Part shown: one piece after another, positions 40,885 through 49,715 of the stretch
Layout: each line of letters opens with the position of its first letter
How positions within the stretch are numbered: the stretch's first letter is position 1
Assembly (NCBI GenBank): GCA_002412865.1
Contig: DHVW01000017.1
Coordinates: 286-64,285, forward strand
Direction: 5' to 3'
From: Sulfurovum sp. UBA5198
GTDB taxonomy: Bacteria > Campylobacterota > Campylobacteria > Campylobacterales > Sulfurovaceae
Length of the DNA: 64,000 nt
Made by a program: the position numbers and the translations under genes
Notes under the pieces: generated by a model
Database searches by the model: none
Seen by the model: only the letters and a program-made list of their open reading frames with translations
What the model was told of the DNA's origin: nothing

Positions 40885-42891
40885 TTAGAACTTGTACTTT
40901 AGTTGAGTATAAAAATATCTTCCTGGTTCATTAAGTATCATTATATCTCCACCACCAGCTAGCAAGGTTAAATCTTTGTAGCTATTGGATACTGCGTAAG
41001 TGTTATCAAAGATATTATCAACTCCAGCTGTGAACTCAAGCTCCTTGCCTAGCATTTTTGTACCTTTGAGATTGAACACAAAGTAACTTCCAAGCTGTTG
41101 CTCGCCATTAGCAGCATCAAACCTACTCCATGGAGCAGAAGCTAGCATATCGCCCTCTATTTTGAAGTTGTTTTCTAATTCATAGTTCACTCCAATATTT
41201 CCTCTCCAAGGAGCAATGTCAGGCATATTTGTTTCAGTTTGACCAGTTAATGGTTTATCTTTTGTTCCTACTTGGTATGCTGTACTAAAATCTAAGGATA
41301 TATTATCGTTAAATGCATATGTTCCACTAAGATCAATACCATAGATGGTGGCATCTACATTTTCATAGTTGTTTGTTGCTTTACTTGCATTGTAAGCTAT
41401 ATAATTATCTAGCTTACTATAAAATACTTTTGCTTTAACATTTGCACTATCAAACTTCTTTTCAATACCTAAATCTATCTCATTATTTGTAACTGCTTTA
41501 AGCGTATCTGTACCAAAAACGGCACCAGCTGAACTCGTGAAATATAGCTCTTTGGCATCAGGAACACGAGTAGCACGACCAATTCCCCCAAATATATTTA
41601 ATGAATTATCTATAGCATACTTGCTAAATAAGTATCCACCAAAGTCAGAAAAATCTCTATCTAGTGCTGTAGCTTTTGGCGTATCTATCGTTGTACTATC
41701 ATACCTTGCCCCAGCCTCTAGAGTAAGTTTATCGCTTAACGCTATTTTGTCTTTTAGAAATACTGCTCTATTTTTGGTATCTGCATCATCTATGGCTTTA
41801 CCCATTTGAGTCACCACGCCTGTTGCAACAACAGTTCTGGAGTATCTACCATCCCAATTTCGTTCACTTGTATCTAACCCTGCTGTGATAGTATGATTAC
41901 CTAACTCGAGTGTGTTGGATAGTTTAGCTCCTTGCATCTCTGTGGATAGTTTGCTTATCATATAAGCCGTTGCTCCAGCTACTCTATACTCTGTACCCAT
42001 CGGGTGAACTACCGTTGAGCGATATAATTCTATATCAAGCTTTTTAGATAACGAGCCTAGATTTTTGGCGGTATATCCTAGTGAGTAGATATTGGAATCA
42101 TCATACAAAGCGTCCATTGGGCTATTTGGAAATAGAATATTATCACTTCTATTCATAGTGTATCCTGCTCTTAGCTCTTGATTATCTGTGATATCATAAT
42201 AGACCTTACCCATCAAGGTTTTTTTTGTATAGCTATCTAAATCTTTGTATTTTGCTTGATACTGATTAGCTGGCATTGCCTGACCAGAGGCTATTGCTCT
42301 AGCTATTTGCTCATAGAAATCATCTCCGTTTCCATCTTTGTATTGAGCACTTTTTTCTGCTGAACCGCTGAGTAGAAAACGGAATTTCTCAGCACCACCA
42401 CTAAGCATAAATGCACCCTTTAGATAATCCCAACTACCAGCACTAATTGCTAGTTCACCATGAGTCTCTTCGGTTGGTTTGATGGTGTGTATTTTTACAT
42501 CTGCAGCTAGTGAGCCGAAATCTGCTACATTATATGGTCCTTCGTTTATCTCTACAAAATCAACATTGTTAGTAAGCACATGTGAGATTGGTGGATCCAT
42601 ACGATTAGGGCACGCTCCACATACTTTTGCACCATCTATTGTTACAGTTATATTATCTTTTTTTTGACCACGGATTAAAATATCATTTGCTACACCGCTT
42701 CTACGAATCATCGATACACCAGCTGATTCTTTGGATAGTGCTTCTCCTAAATCGGCACTTTTTATCTCCTCGCCTTTTACATCTTTTATTACAGTTCCGC
42801 CTGATGCTACCACCTCGATTGTATCTAGCTGTACCTGCGAGGCACTCAAAGCCACTGCACATACACATGAAATTGTGATTATTCTTAACAT
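40885..42891 (-). CDS. OprC/NosA-type TonB-dependent copper receptor
   Basis: The 668-residue protein is a TonB-dependent outer-membrane receptor: signal peptide (LRIITISCVCAVALSAS), TonB-box-like LDTIEVVAS, plug domain (about 40-160) and a 22-strand barrel ending in Phe (YTQLKYKF). The plug has VCGACPNRMDPP with Cys94-x3-Met98, the CxxxM copper site known from Pseudomonas OprC, in the conserved CPNRMDPP wording of the OprC/NosA family. That supports copper uptake or copper-peptide import. It lies 59 bases behind a sensor kinase gene in the same direction, so it is probably controlled by it. Iron-siderophore receptors share the fold but lack this motif. Copper is needed by the cbb3 oxidase encoded elsewhere in the window. 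Confidence 0.8.
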   Translation of the reverse strand: MLRIITISCVCAVALSASQVQLDTIEVVASGGTVIKDVKGEEIKSADLGEALSKESAGVSMIRRSGVANDILIRGQKKDNITVTIDGAKVCGACPNRMDPPISHVLTNNVDFVEINEGPYNVADFGSLAADVKIHTIKPTEETHGELAISAGSWDYLKGAFMLSGGAEKFRFLLSGSAEKSAQYKDGNGDDFYEQIARAIASGQAMPANQYQAKYKDLDSYTKKTLMGKVYYDITDNQELRAGYTMNRSDNILFPNSPMDALYDDSNIYSLGYTAKNLGSLSKKLDIELYRSTVVHPMGTEYRVAGATAYMISKLSTEMQGAKLSNTLELGNHTITAGLDTSERNWDGRYSRTVVATGVVTQMGKAIDDADTKNRAVFLKDKIALSDKLTLEAGARYDSTTIDTPKATALDRDFSDFGGYLFSKYAIDNSLNIFGGIGRATRVPDAKELYFTSSAGAVFGTDTLKAVTNNEIDLGIEKKFDSANVKAKVFYSKLDNYIAYNASKATNNYENVDATIYGIDLSGTYAFNDNISLDFSTAYQVGTKDKPLTGQTETNMPDIAPWRGNIGVNYELENNFKIEGDMLASAPWSRFDAANGEQQLGSYFVFNLKGTKMLGKELEFTAGVDNIFDNTYAVSNSYKDLTLLAGGGDIMILNEPGRYFYTQLKYKF

Positions 42892-42950
42892 ACTATTCTC
42901 CCCTGAATTTTAATTAGCTATTATTATGACGAAGTAGTGTTAAGTGAGTG

Positions 42951-43808
42951 TTAAACTGTAATCATTTTTTGCAAATCAAGCACAACTCTAGTGCCTTGAT
43001 TTTGCTCTGAATAAAATGATAATCCAATTCTCTCATTATCACAATACCCCTTGACTATTGCTACTCCAATACCTTTGCCGTCTTTGGAGCTATCTCCTTG
43101 GTAGTATCTTTCATGAATCCGCAGTAACTCTGATGGGCTAATGCCCACTCCATTATCTATTATCTCCAGCTTATTGTTACTAAAAGTTATATTTATTGGC
43201 TCTAGATTTGGTGAGTATTTCATGGCATTACTCATAATATTTTCAAACATCTGCTCAAACCCAATCTTGTCTGCTAATATACTAACTGGATTATGAGGCA
43301 TATCAAACGAAATCTCGTTTCTATTTTGCATCATAAACATTTCGCAACATTCATAAACAGTCTCTTGTAGGATAAACTGTTCTTTTTTTGCAGGTGTAAT
43401 CTCTTTAGTTAGGGCGTATGAAAGCTTTTCATATAGTCTCTTTAGGCGTATTGTGGCATGATTTATTCGCTCTATTCTAGCTTGTTCTTTGTCGCTTGTT
43501 TGAGTTTTTGCTAGTAATTTTGCGTTTGATTCTATTGTTGATATTGGGATATTAAGCTCGTGCAAAATCTCATCTGTGATATTTATCAGGTTCTTTTGCA
43601 TCTCATATTTTGCCTCTAGTAGATACGATATAAATATATATCCAAGCCCAATAGTTGCTACCATCATCACAAACATAGTAAACCAAAACGCATCAGCAGA
43701 AAAATTATATGTAGATAGAAATAGGTACGAAATGCCCCACAGAAACAGCATCAAAAGCTCGAAAAATGCAAGAGCGATAAGCCTCTCTTTTTTTAGCGTT
43801 TTAGGCAA
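42951..43808 (-). CDS. Membrane sensor histidine kinase with almost no periplasmic loop
   Basis: The 285-residue protein has two membrane spans (about 10-31 and 41-64) separated by only about nine residues. A dimerisation/phosphoacceptor helix with His83 in ILHELNIPIST follows, then an HATPase domain: N box NAMKYSPN, G1 IIDNGVGI, and G2 GKGIGVAIVKGYC. The missing sensor domain marks it as an intramembrane-sensing type, which usually reads a membrane event or partner protein. It overlaps the response-regulator gene by 16 bases. Regulation of the copper receptor 59 bases downstream is the natural guess, but it is inference. Classical CusS-like copper sensors have a larger periplasmic domain. 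Confidence 0.85.
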   Translation of the reverse strand: MPKTLKKERLIALAFFELLMLFLWGISYLFLSTYNFSADAFWFTMFVMMVATIGLGYIFISYLLEAKYEMQKNLINITDEILHELNIPISTIESNAKLLAKTQTSDKEQARIERINHATIRLKRLYEKLSYALTKEITPAKKEQFILQETVYECCEMFMMQNRNEISFDMPHNPVSILADKIGFEQMFENIMSNAMKYSPNLEPINITFSNNKLEIIDNGVGISPSELLRIHERYYQGDSSKDGKGIGVAIVKGYCDNERIGLSFYSEQNQGTRVVLDLQKMITV

Positions 43809-44446
43809 TATCCTACCCCTCTGACATTTTGCAACTCATCTCCAAAATATTTTTTTAGTTGAGTAATATAAACACGCAACGAGCCGTCACTCCATTCTTC
43901 GCTGCTACTCCATAACTGTTCTTTTAGCTCTTGTATAGGCACCACTACACTATTTGCTTCGATAAGGGCTTGTAGTAGTCGTCCTGCTTTTATACTTATT
44001 TCCATTTCAATGTTATCTTTGAATAATTTTTTGCTGTATATATCGAATTTATACTCATTGATATCTATAAATTGTGCACGGCTTTGTCTTCTCAAAAGTG
44101 CCTCAATACGACAATGAAGCTCGTCTAAATCTACAGGTTTTTTCAGATAATCATCAGCCCCCACGCCAAATCCTTCTACAAGAGATCTGGTGTCATTTTT
44201 TGAAGTCACAAACATAGCTGGGGTAGTATCACCTCCATCACGAAGCTTTTGAAGCATTTCAAATCCACTCTCATATGGCAAGTTTACATCAAGCACATAA
44301 CAGTCATATTGTCGCCTGTAGGCTAAATCAAATGCACTATATGGATCATATACTGCGTCCACCGTAAAGCTCTCTTCTTCTAAGAAGTCCTTGAGTGTGT
44401 CACATAACGAACGGTCATCTTCTAGTAGTAAAATTCTTGATTGCAT
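43793..44446 (-). CDS. OmpR-family response regulator
   Basis: The 217-residue protein has an N-terminal receiver domain with acidic pair EDD near residues 9-11, phosphoacceptor Asp53 in VLDVNLPY, and Lys103 in DDYLKKPVD. A C-terminal winged-helix domain follows (QELKEQLWSSSEEWSDGSLRVYITQLKKYF and RGVGYCLK). The longest frame begins at 44488 inside fabG, but ATG 44446, with AAAAGGA upstream, starts MQSRILLLEDD, the usual beginning. It forms a two-component system with the overlapping downstream kinase. Its target is unknown, though the adjacent receptor and oxidase genes are candidates. The gap to fabG is 22 bases, so read-through is possible. Confidence 0.9.
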   Translation of the reverse strand: MQSRILLLEDDRSLCDTLKDFLEEESFTVDAVYDPYSAFDLAYRRQYDCYVLDVNLPYESGFEMLQKLRDGGDTTPAMFVTSKNDTRSLVEGFGVGADDYLKKPVDLDELHCRIEALLRRQSRAQFIDINEYKFDIYSKKLFKDNIEMEISIKAGRLLQALIEANSVVVPIQELKEQLWSSSEEWSDGSLRVYITQLKKYFGDELQNVRGVGYCLKR

Positions 44447-44468
44447 CACATTCCTTTTGTAAAAGTCA

Positions 44469-45212
44469 TTACATATACATTCCGCCATTGACTTTTAGCG
44501 TTTCACCTGTGATATAGCTCGCATGGTCGCTAAGTAAAAATGCCACAGCGTCTGCTACTTCACTCGGATTTCCAAATCTACCTAATGGAATCTTTGCGGT
44601 AAATGATGCTTTGACCTCATCGCTGAGTACCTCTGTCATCTCTGTGGCTATAAATCCCGGTGTGATGGTGTTAAATCTAATGCCCCGTGAACTTCCCTCA
44701 ATAGCAAAGCTTTTGCTCATAGCTATCACTCCACCTTTGCTAGCTGCATAGTTAGTTTGACCGCCATTTCCACTCTCGCCTACTATCGATGCTACATTCA
44801 CAACCGCACCAAATCGCTTTTTGCTCATTGCTTTTAGAGCTTCTCTGCACCCTACAAATGCTGATTTTAGATTGGCATTAATAACACTCATAAAATCATC
44901 TCCACTCATACGCAAAGCTAATTTGTCATTCGTAATACCAGCGTTGTTAACTAAATAGCCAAGCTCACCGTCGCTCTCTATGATAGTTTTTACCATTGCC
45001 ACAAATGCCACCTCATCGCTCACATCACACCCTATAATTTCTGCACTCCCACCATTTGCTTCTATTTCAGCTTTTACAGCTTTAGCTTCTGTTTCACCAC
45101 TTCTATAATTTATCCAAACCTTGAGTCCATATCCTGCTAGTATAGTTGCTATTGTTGCACCAATTCCTCTACTAGCACCTGTTATTAGTACATTTTTACC
45201 ACTAAATTTCAC
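44469..45212 (-). CDS. fabG: 3-oxoacyl-ACP reductase
   Basis: The 247-residue protein is a short-chain dehydrogenase of the FabG type, which reduces 3-oxoacyl-ACP with NADPH in the fatty-acid cycle. Signatures are TGASRGIGATIA near residue 11, NNAGIT near 88, catalytic Ser in VASIVGESG, and Tyr/Lys in YAASKGG near 152. The end SYITGETLKVNGGMYM is also typical. In C. jejuni, as I recall, fabG lies a short way from acpP. Here an accessory block of five genes separates it from acpP. Other SDRs share the fold, and fatty-acid context supports fabG. Confidence 0.95.
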   Translation of the reverse strand: MKFSGKNVLITGASRGIGATIATILAGYGLKVWINYRSGETEAKAVKAEIEANGGSAEIIGCDVSDEVAFVAMVKTIIESDGELGYLVNNAGITNDKLALRMSGDDFMSVINANLKSAFVGCREALKAMSKKRFGAVVNVASIVGESGNGGQTNYAASKGGVIAMSKSFAIEGSSRGIRFNTITPGFIATEMTEVLSDEVKASFTAKIPLGRFGNPSEVADAVAFLLSDHASYITGETLKVNGGMYM

Positions 45213-45227
45213 TATTTTTCCTTTTTG

Positions 45228-45572
45228 TTATTTTTTACATTCAAAGAGTTTATTTTTAATATATTCAAACTCTTCATAATCATTTTCTGATATCTTGTCT
45301 GCATAAATTAGATGGTTTATCTGCTCCAAAATATGCATCTTACTTATCAAGTCTTTTTTGCATGCTTCGTTAATAACACCTATGTGTTCATCGATGTTAA
45401 AATCTGAATTTAAGCCTTGCTTTAAAAGCTCCATCGCTTCATCATGACTACATGCAAAATCGCTACCAAGCATACTACAAAAGAGTGGTGCTTCTTTGGC
45501 TAAATCTCTATTCTCTTTTTTAATCACATAAGCCAATAAAACTGCTACTGATTGTTTAATTTTAGTTTGCAT
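45228..45572 (-). CDS. Small TerB-like helical protein
   Basis: The 114-residue protein is all-helical and cytoplasmic. It begins MQTKIKQSVAVLLAYVIKKENR, with acidic segments EEFEYIKNKLFECKK at the end. The arrangement of an N-terminal helix followed by acidic helical repeats (for example EAMELLKQGLNSDFNIDEH) resembles TerB/DjlA-type metal-binding domains, but the match is by eye and weak. It lies 27 bases after gpmI and 15 bases before fabG, and so is part of that transcript. Function is not known. Confidence 0.6.
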   Translation of the reverse strand: MQTKIKQSVAVLLAYVIKKENRDLAKEAPLFCSMLGSDFACSHDEAMELLKQGLNSDFNIDEHIGVINEACKKDLISKMHILEQINHLIYADKISENDYEEFEYIKNKLFECKK

Positions 45573-45599
45573 TTTTTGCTCCTTGTTTTTGTAATAATA

Positions 45600-47078
45600 T
45601 CAGATTATTGCTTTATCCATTTCACTAGGAACTTTAATCCCCATAATCTCTAATACTGTAGCTGCAATATTATTCAATCCCATATCACATTTTAGCTCCA
45701 CAGGCTGTTCACATATTACAAAGCACCACACCTCTCCAACAGTATGATTAGTTAGTCTATTGCCATTCATTGTACACATCTCTTCACAATTTCCATGGTC
45801 ACTTGTAATAACTACGGCATATCCATTCTCTTTGGCTACTTCTAAAATCATACCCACTTCTTTATCTACTGCTTCGACTGCCAATTTTGCTGCTTCATAG
45901 TTACCCGTGTGTCCTACCATATCTCCATTTGCAAAATTCACAACTACAAAATCATATCCATCTCTAATAGCGTCCTGCACAGCCTTTCCTACTTGTGGAG
46001 CTGACATCTCTGGCTTCATATCATAAGTTTTCACATTTGGACTTGGGATTAATACCCTACTTTCACCAACTAGTGGCTCTTCTGCTCCACCATTGAAAAA
46101 GAAAGTCACATGAGCATATTTTTCAGTTTCAGCCGTGTGCATTTGACGCAAACCTGCTCTACTTATGACTTCGCTTAGTGTGTTTTTTGGGTTATCTTTT
46201 GGGAACATTATTGGATATTTAAAACTCGCATCATATGCCGTAATCGTTGCTATATGTAGATTTAGTTTTTTCATATCAAACTCTTTGAAATTCTCATCTC
46301 CAATTGCTTTTGTGATTTCTCTAGCTCTATCACTTCTAAAATTCATCATTATAATGCCGTCATTTTCACTCATACCACCATATCCACTAAAGGCTACTGG
46401 CATTATAAACTCATCATTTTCTCCCTTACTGTAACTATTTTTTATACAGTCACTCGGATTTAAACTCGTTTTTGGTGTTGCATTTACTATTGCATTGTAG
46501 CCTAGCTGTACACGCTCCCAGCGATTATCTCTATCCATTGTATAGAACCGTCCACCGATAGTTGCGATTTGGATATTTTCATTACATATTTGCTCTATTT
46601 GTGCGAGGTAAATATTAGCTGAAGTTGGACTCACATCTCTCCCATCTGTGATTAGATGTAGCCATACTTTTTTGTGATTTTCCTCTGCTATTTTTGCTAC
46701 GCCAATGATATGCTCTATATGAGAATGTACACCGCCATCACTCATTAGACCTATTAGATGAATATTGTTGCTTTTTTCTAAGATATCTTTTAAAACTTTA
46801 TTGTTAGCCAAAGAGCCATCTTTCAATGCTTTTGAGATTTTTACCAAATCTTGATACAAAATCCGTCCAGCACCCAAAGTCATATGTCCTACTTCGCTAT
46901 TGCCCATCTGCCCTACTGGTAACCCGACACTAAGTCCATGAGTAGATATAAGAGTGTGTGGTACTGTAGCAAAAAGTTTATCATATATTGGGGTAGAGGC
47001 ATCTATAAAAGCGTTGCATTTGCTTTGGGGCTTATGACCTATACCATCAGTAATAATTAGAACTGTTTTTTGACCCAT
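45600..47078 (-). CDS. gpmI: 2,3-bisphosphoglycerate-independent phosphoglycerate mutase
   Basis: The 492-residue protein is GpmI, a Mn-dependent alkaline-phosphatase-superfamily mutase that interconverts 3- and 2-phosphoglycerate. LIITDGIGHKP at the start supplies the metal Asp. The catalytic Ser is in GNSEVGHMTLGAGR near residue 60, and metal ligands occur in HTAETEKYAHVTFFFNGG, ANGDMVGHTG and TSDHGNCEEM. Length and motifs are complete. It precedes the TerB-like gene and fabG on the same strand. The order gpmI then fabG agrees with my memory of C. jejuni. Confidence 0.97.
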   Translation of the reverse strand: MGQKTVLIITDGIGHKPQSKCNAFIDASTPIYDKLFATVPHTLISTHGLSVGLPVGQMGNSEVGHMTLGAGRILYQDLVKISKALKDGSLANNKVLKDILEKSNNIHLIGLMSDGGVHSHIEHIIGVAKIAEENHKKVWLHLITDGRDVSPTSANIYLAQIEQICNENIQIATIGGRFYTMDRDNRWERVQLGYNAIVNATPKTSLNPSDCIKNSYSKGENDEFIMPVAFSGYGGMSENDGIIMMNFRSDRAREITKAIGDENFKEFDMKKLNLHIATITAYDASFKYPIMFPKDNPKNTLSEVISRAGLRQMHTAETEKYAHVTFFFNGGAEEPLVGESRVLIPSPNVKTYDMKPEMSAPQVGKAVQDAIRDGYDFVVVNFANGDMVGHTGNYEAAKLAVEAVDKEVGMILEVAKENGYAVVITSDHGNCEEMCTMNGNRLTNHTVGEVWCFVICEQPVELKCDMGLNNIAATVLEIMGIKVPSEMDKAII

Positions 47079-47152
47079 TTAAATCTCTCTTTATATAATT
47101 TTAATACAAATGGTTTTGCGTAAAAGCATTGTATCGCAAAGCTCCTTGTAGA

Positions 47153-48205
47153 TTACAAGTAGAGCTTTAATAGCACATCAATAGCATCTGTAATAGAATT
47201 GATAGCTGCTGTTTCGTCCACAGTGTGGTAACCTGTCGTTGGTATTTGTAGTGTTGTACCCTGTATAGACTGTTTTGAAGCGACAATTAACCTTCCTAAC
47301 TCAGTTGAGCCAAGTGAGCCGCTATTTGTTCCACCATCTGTTACAATTTGCTTGTTTCTCTCTTTGATATATCTATCTTTATAATCATATTTTATTTTGC
47401 TTTTTCTGCATATTTTTATAAGTTTCTTTTGTAGTGGTGAATTAAACCTTGCATGTGTGTCTCTGCGTCTGAAAACTAGACTTTGCTTGGTGGCACTCTG
47501 CTCATCTGGATAGGGGCTAGTGTCTAGTATTAATAGTTCATCAGTAGATATATCAAATCTCATAAACCATTCTAGAATATAACGCCAACTCTTACCAGCC
47601 TCTTCTTCTGCTGAAAAAAATGCAGTACCTTTGTACCCATTTTGATACATATATATTATCATAGCATTTGTGAGAACATTATCTAATTGTGCAGAGACAA
47701 ATCCATCCGAAATAACAAGCTTATCCACAAATGCCACAGGAGTTTCTGGCAATAAATAATCCAGTCCATCTATCTCAAAGATGAGATTTCCGCGTCTTTC
47801 GCATATGCTTGATGTTGTGATTTTACCAATGCCTTGATAACTTCCACTGCTTCTATCATATGCTTGTACCGCTTGACCTTCAAATCGTCCTGCAAGATTT
47901 TTATATGTTTGCTCTGATATTGAACGACCAGTAAGGTCTGCTCGGTTTTTACTAACATAAGCTGCATATTGAAACTCTCTTGGTCCTGTACATACTAGCC
48001 CGTGCCTATCCACATGAGATGAGATATATCCACTTGTTGGGTCATCTCCTGATGCCACCAACACCCCTTCGTAGAGTGTAGTTTGTATACCAATCTCTTC
48101 AAGCTCTTTTTTCACTGCCATAAAGAATGGATTTTCTGCACCAACTACCGATGGTGTTCGTACTAATTGCTTTAGAATATCAAAAAATGCTTCGTATTGT
48201 TTCAT
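47153..48205 (-). CDS. M20/M42-superfamily zinc exopeptidase
   Basis: The 350-residue protein is a metallopeptidase of the M20/M28/M42 (clan MH) superfamily. Metal and catalytic positions are suggested by SSHVDRHGLV near 77-86, the Asp in AQLDNVLTNA near 189, the catalytic Glu pair in FFSAEEEAGKSW near 214, LDTSPYPDE near 241, and the His in PTTGYHTVDE near 329. The region between them is the expected alpha/beta fold with a dimerisation insert. It resembles M42 aminopeptidases more than M20 deacylases, but the substrate is unknown. A strong GGAGGA ribosome-binding site precedes the ATG. The gene is not tied to its neighbours. Confidence 0.8.
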   Translation of the reverse strand: MKQYEAFFDILKQLVRTPSVVGAENPFFMAVKKELEEIGIQTTLYEGVLVASGDDPTSGYISSHVDRHGLVCTGPREFQYAAYVSKNRADLTGRSISEQTYKNLAGRFEGQAVQAYDRSSGSYQGIGKITTSSICERRGNLIFEIDGLDYLLPETPVAFVDKLVISDGFVSAQLDNVLTNAMIIYMYQNGYKGTAFFSAEEEAGKSWRYILEWFMRFDISTDELLILDTSPYPDEQSATKQSLVFRRRDTHARFNSPLQKKLIKICRKSKIKYDYKDRYIKERNKQIVTDGGTNSGSLGSTELGRLIVASKQSIQGTTLQIPTTGYHTVDETAAINSITDAIDVLLKLYL

Positions 48206-48221
48206 TTATCCTCCACTGTTT

Positions 48222-48288
48222 CGTCATACTCATGCTTGACACGGGTACCCATTTCTTCTTTCTGGACTCCTGCAAAGGCAGGAGTGGC
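48222..48288. repeat. Palindromic intergenic element (REP-like)
   Basis: The element begins cgtcatactcatgcttgac and contains ACTCCTGC (48266-48273) and GCAGGAGT (48278-48285) around an AAAG loop. Its wording (gtcat..cttgac, ctggactcctgc..gcaggag) resembles the widespread proteobacterial intergenic palindromes that are repeated in many genomes. It is noticeably GC-richer than the flanks. It could also act as a terminator for the upstream peptidase region. Confidence 0.5.
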
Positions 48289-48401
48289 TGGCTTTTAAAT
48301 TTTACTACTATATAAATTTATTGGCTATATTATACTTCATTGAGTTTAAAATATACGAAATAAGAACAAAAGTAATTTGTATGATTGTGTTAAATGTGAG
48401 C

Positions 48402-48478
48402 TGGTGGGTTCTCGGAGACTCGAACTCCGGACCACTCGGTTATGAGCCGAGTGCTCTAACCAACTGAGCTAAGAACCC
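48402..48478 (-). tRNA. tRNA with CAU anticodon (elongator Met or Ile2)
   Basis: The 77-base cloverleaf on the minus strand begins GGGTTCTTAGCTCAG, with 7-bp acceptor stem GGGTTCT/AGAACCC, the D-loop TTGGTTAGAGC, anticodon stem CTCGG/CCGAG around loop CTCATAA, T-loop TTCGAGT and an encoded CCA end at 48402-48404. The anticodon is CAU. Elongator methionine and lysidine-modified isoleucine tRNAs share this anticodon. The ...GGCTCATAACC... stem and TTAGCTCAG start look somewhat more like Ile2, but I cannot decide. It is not the initiator, because the acceptor stem pairs G1-C72. Confidence 0.95.
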
Positions 48479-48509
48479 ATTGTGGAAAAAGCTTTTATAA
48501 CATTAAAGA

Positions 48510-49646
48510 CTAGAAATCTTTTTTAGTCAATGATATTTTAGCGTCGGAATTATAGCCTAAATAATATTTAAAAGCAAGTAGATTTTGTAAAACACCAAAA
48601 AGAAATGCAAAAACTATAAACGATGTACCTCCATGGCTAAACATCGGCAATGGAATACCAACCACGGGTGCCATACCTATAACCATATACACATTAACCC
48701 CCATATACACAAAAAATAGCCAACTAATCCCAGCTGCAAAAACCCTCTCTAATCCATCAATAAACTCTTTAGTAGAGATATAAAAAAGGTGTAAAATCAA
48801 TAATATATACAAGATAAGTACACCTCCCATACCAAGCATACCAAATCTCTCTCCAAGATATGCAAAAATAAAATCACTCGATGATATAGGCAAGAACTTC
48901 ATCTGTGTTTGAGTTGATTCATCTTTTGTTTGTCCACTAAAACCACCAGAGCCTATAGCAATAAGTGATTGTTCAACATGATAGCTGGGACTACTTACAG
49001 CGTCAACTATCCGTTCTTTTTGATAATCTTTTAGTCCATACTTGTACATAACTGGAGCAGTTGTCACTACAAGAATAGCTAAAGCTATTAATATTTTTTT
49101 TTCTATTCCTACCATAAACAATACGCCAAAACCTACCAATAATAAAACCATTGCAGTACCCAAATCTGGCTCTTTTGCAATAAGTACAAATGGCAACAAA
49201 ATTAAGGCGGAAAGTATGGCGAACATCTTAATCCCATATCCCTCTGCTGGTGGTGGATTTTTGTATATTATAGTTCCAAGCATCATTAATACTGCTATTT
49301 TCATAAACTCAGAAGGCTGAATAGTGAGTCCTACCCCAGGAATTACAAGCCATCTTTGAGCCCCTAGTATACTTATACCAAATATGTCAACGGCTAATAA
49401 TAAAAGTAAAACACCAACATAAAAAACAGGTGCGAACCACCACAAAATAAGTCGCCATGGAGTTATTACTGCTCCCATAAATACTATCATTGCAACCAAA
49501 TAATAAATCATCTGTTTCATAAAAAGTGCAGGATTTATTTCATAAATGAGCCATGATGATATAAAAAATAGTGGTAAGAGCTGTATCATAAGCAAGTAAT
49601 TAAAATTTTTGAAAACTCTTTGATCTAGATTTAACCAAGCTAACAT
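48510..49646 (-). CDS. rodA: Rod shape-determining peptidoglycan glycosyltransferase RodA
   Basis: The 378-residue protein is a SEDS-family (RodA/FtsW/SpoVE) glycan polymerase with ten predicted membrane spans. It has the diagnostic LVIPGVGLTIQPSEFMKIAVLMMLG, LIAKEPDLGTAMVLLLVGFGVLF (with the catalytic Asp region), ESTQTQMKFLPISSSDFIFAYLGERFG, and a C-terminal GIPLPMFSHGGTSF. It polymerises lipid II for side-wall synthesis together with a class B penicillin-binding protein, not seen in this window. The SSSDFIFA motif fits RodA better than FtsW. It lies after a tRNA gene on the same strand. Confidence 0.93.
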   Translation of the reverse strand: MLAWLNLDQRVFKNFNYLLMIQLLPLFFISSWLIYEINPALFMKQMIYYLVAMIVFMGAVITPWRLILWWFAPVFYVGVLLLLLAVDIFGISILGAQRWLVIPGVGLTIQPSEFMKIAVLMMLGTIIYKNPPPAEGYGIKMFAILSALILLPFVLIAKEPDLGTAMVLLLVGFGVLFMVGIEKKILIALAILVVTTAPVMYKYGLKDYQKERIVDAVSSPSYHVEQSLIAIGSGGFSGQTKDESTQTQMKFLPISSSDFIFAYLGERFGMLGMGGVLILYILLILHLFYISTKEFIDGLERVFAAGISWLFFVYMGVNVYMVIGMAPVVGIPLPMFSHGGTSFIVFAFLFGVLQNLLAFKYYLGYNSDAKISLTKKDF

Positions 49647-49715
49647 ATCATATTATCCATAATTTTTTGATATTATACTCTAAAATTACATAATGAATGG
49701 CAGATGGAGTGACAT

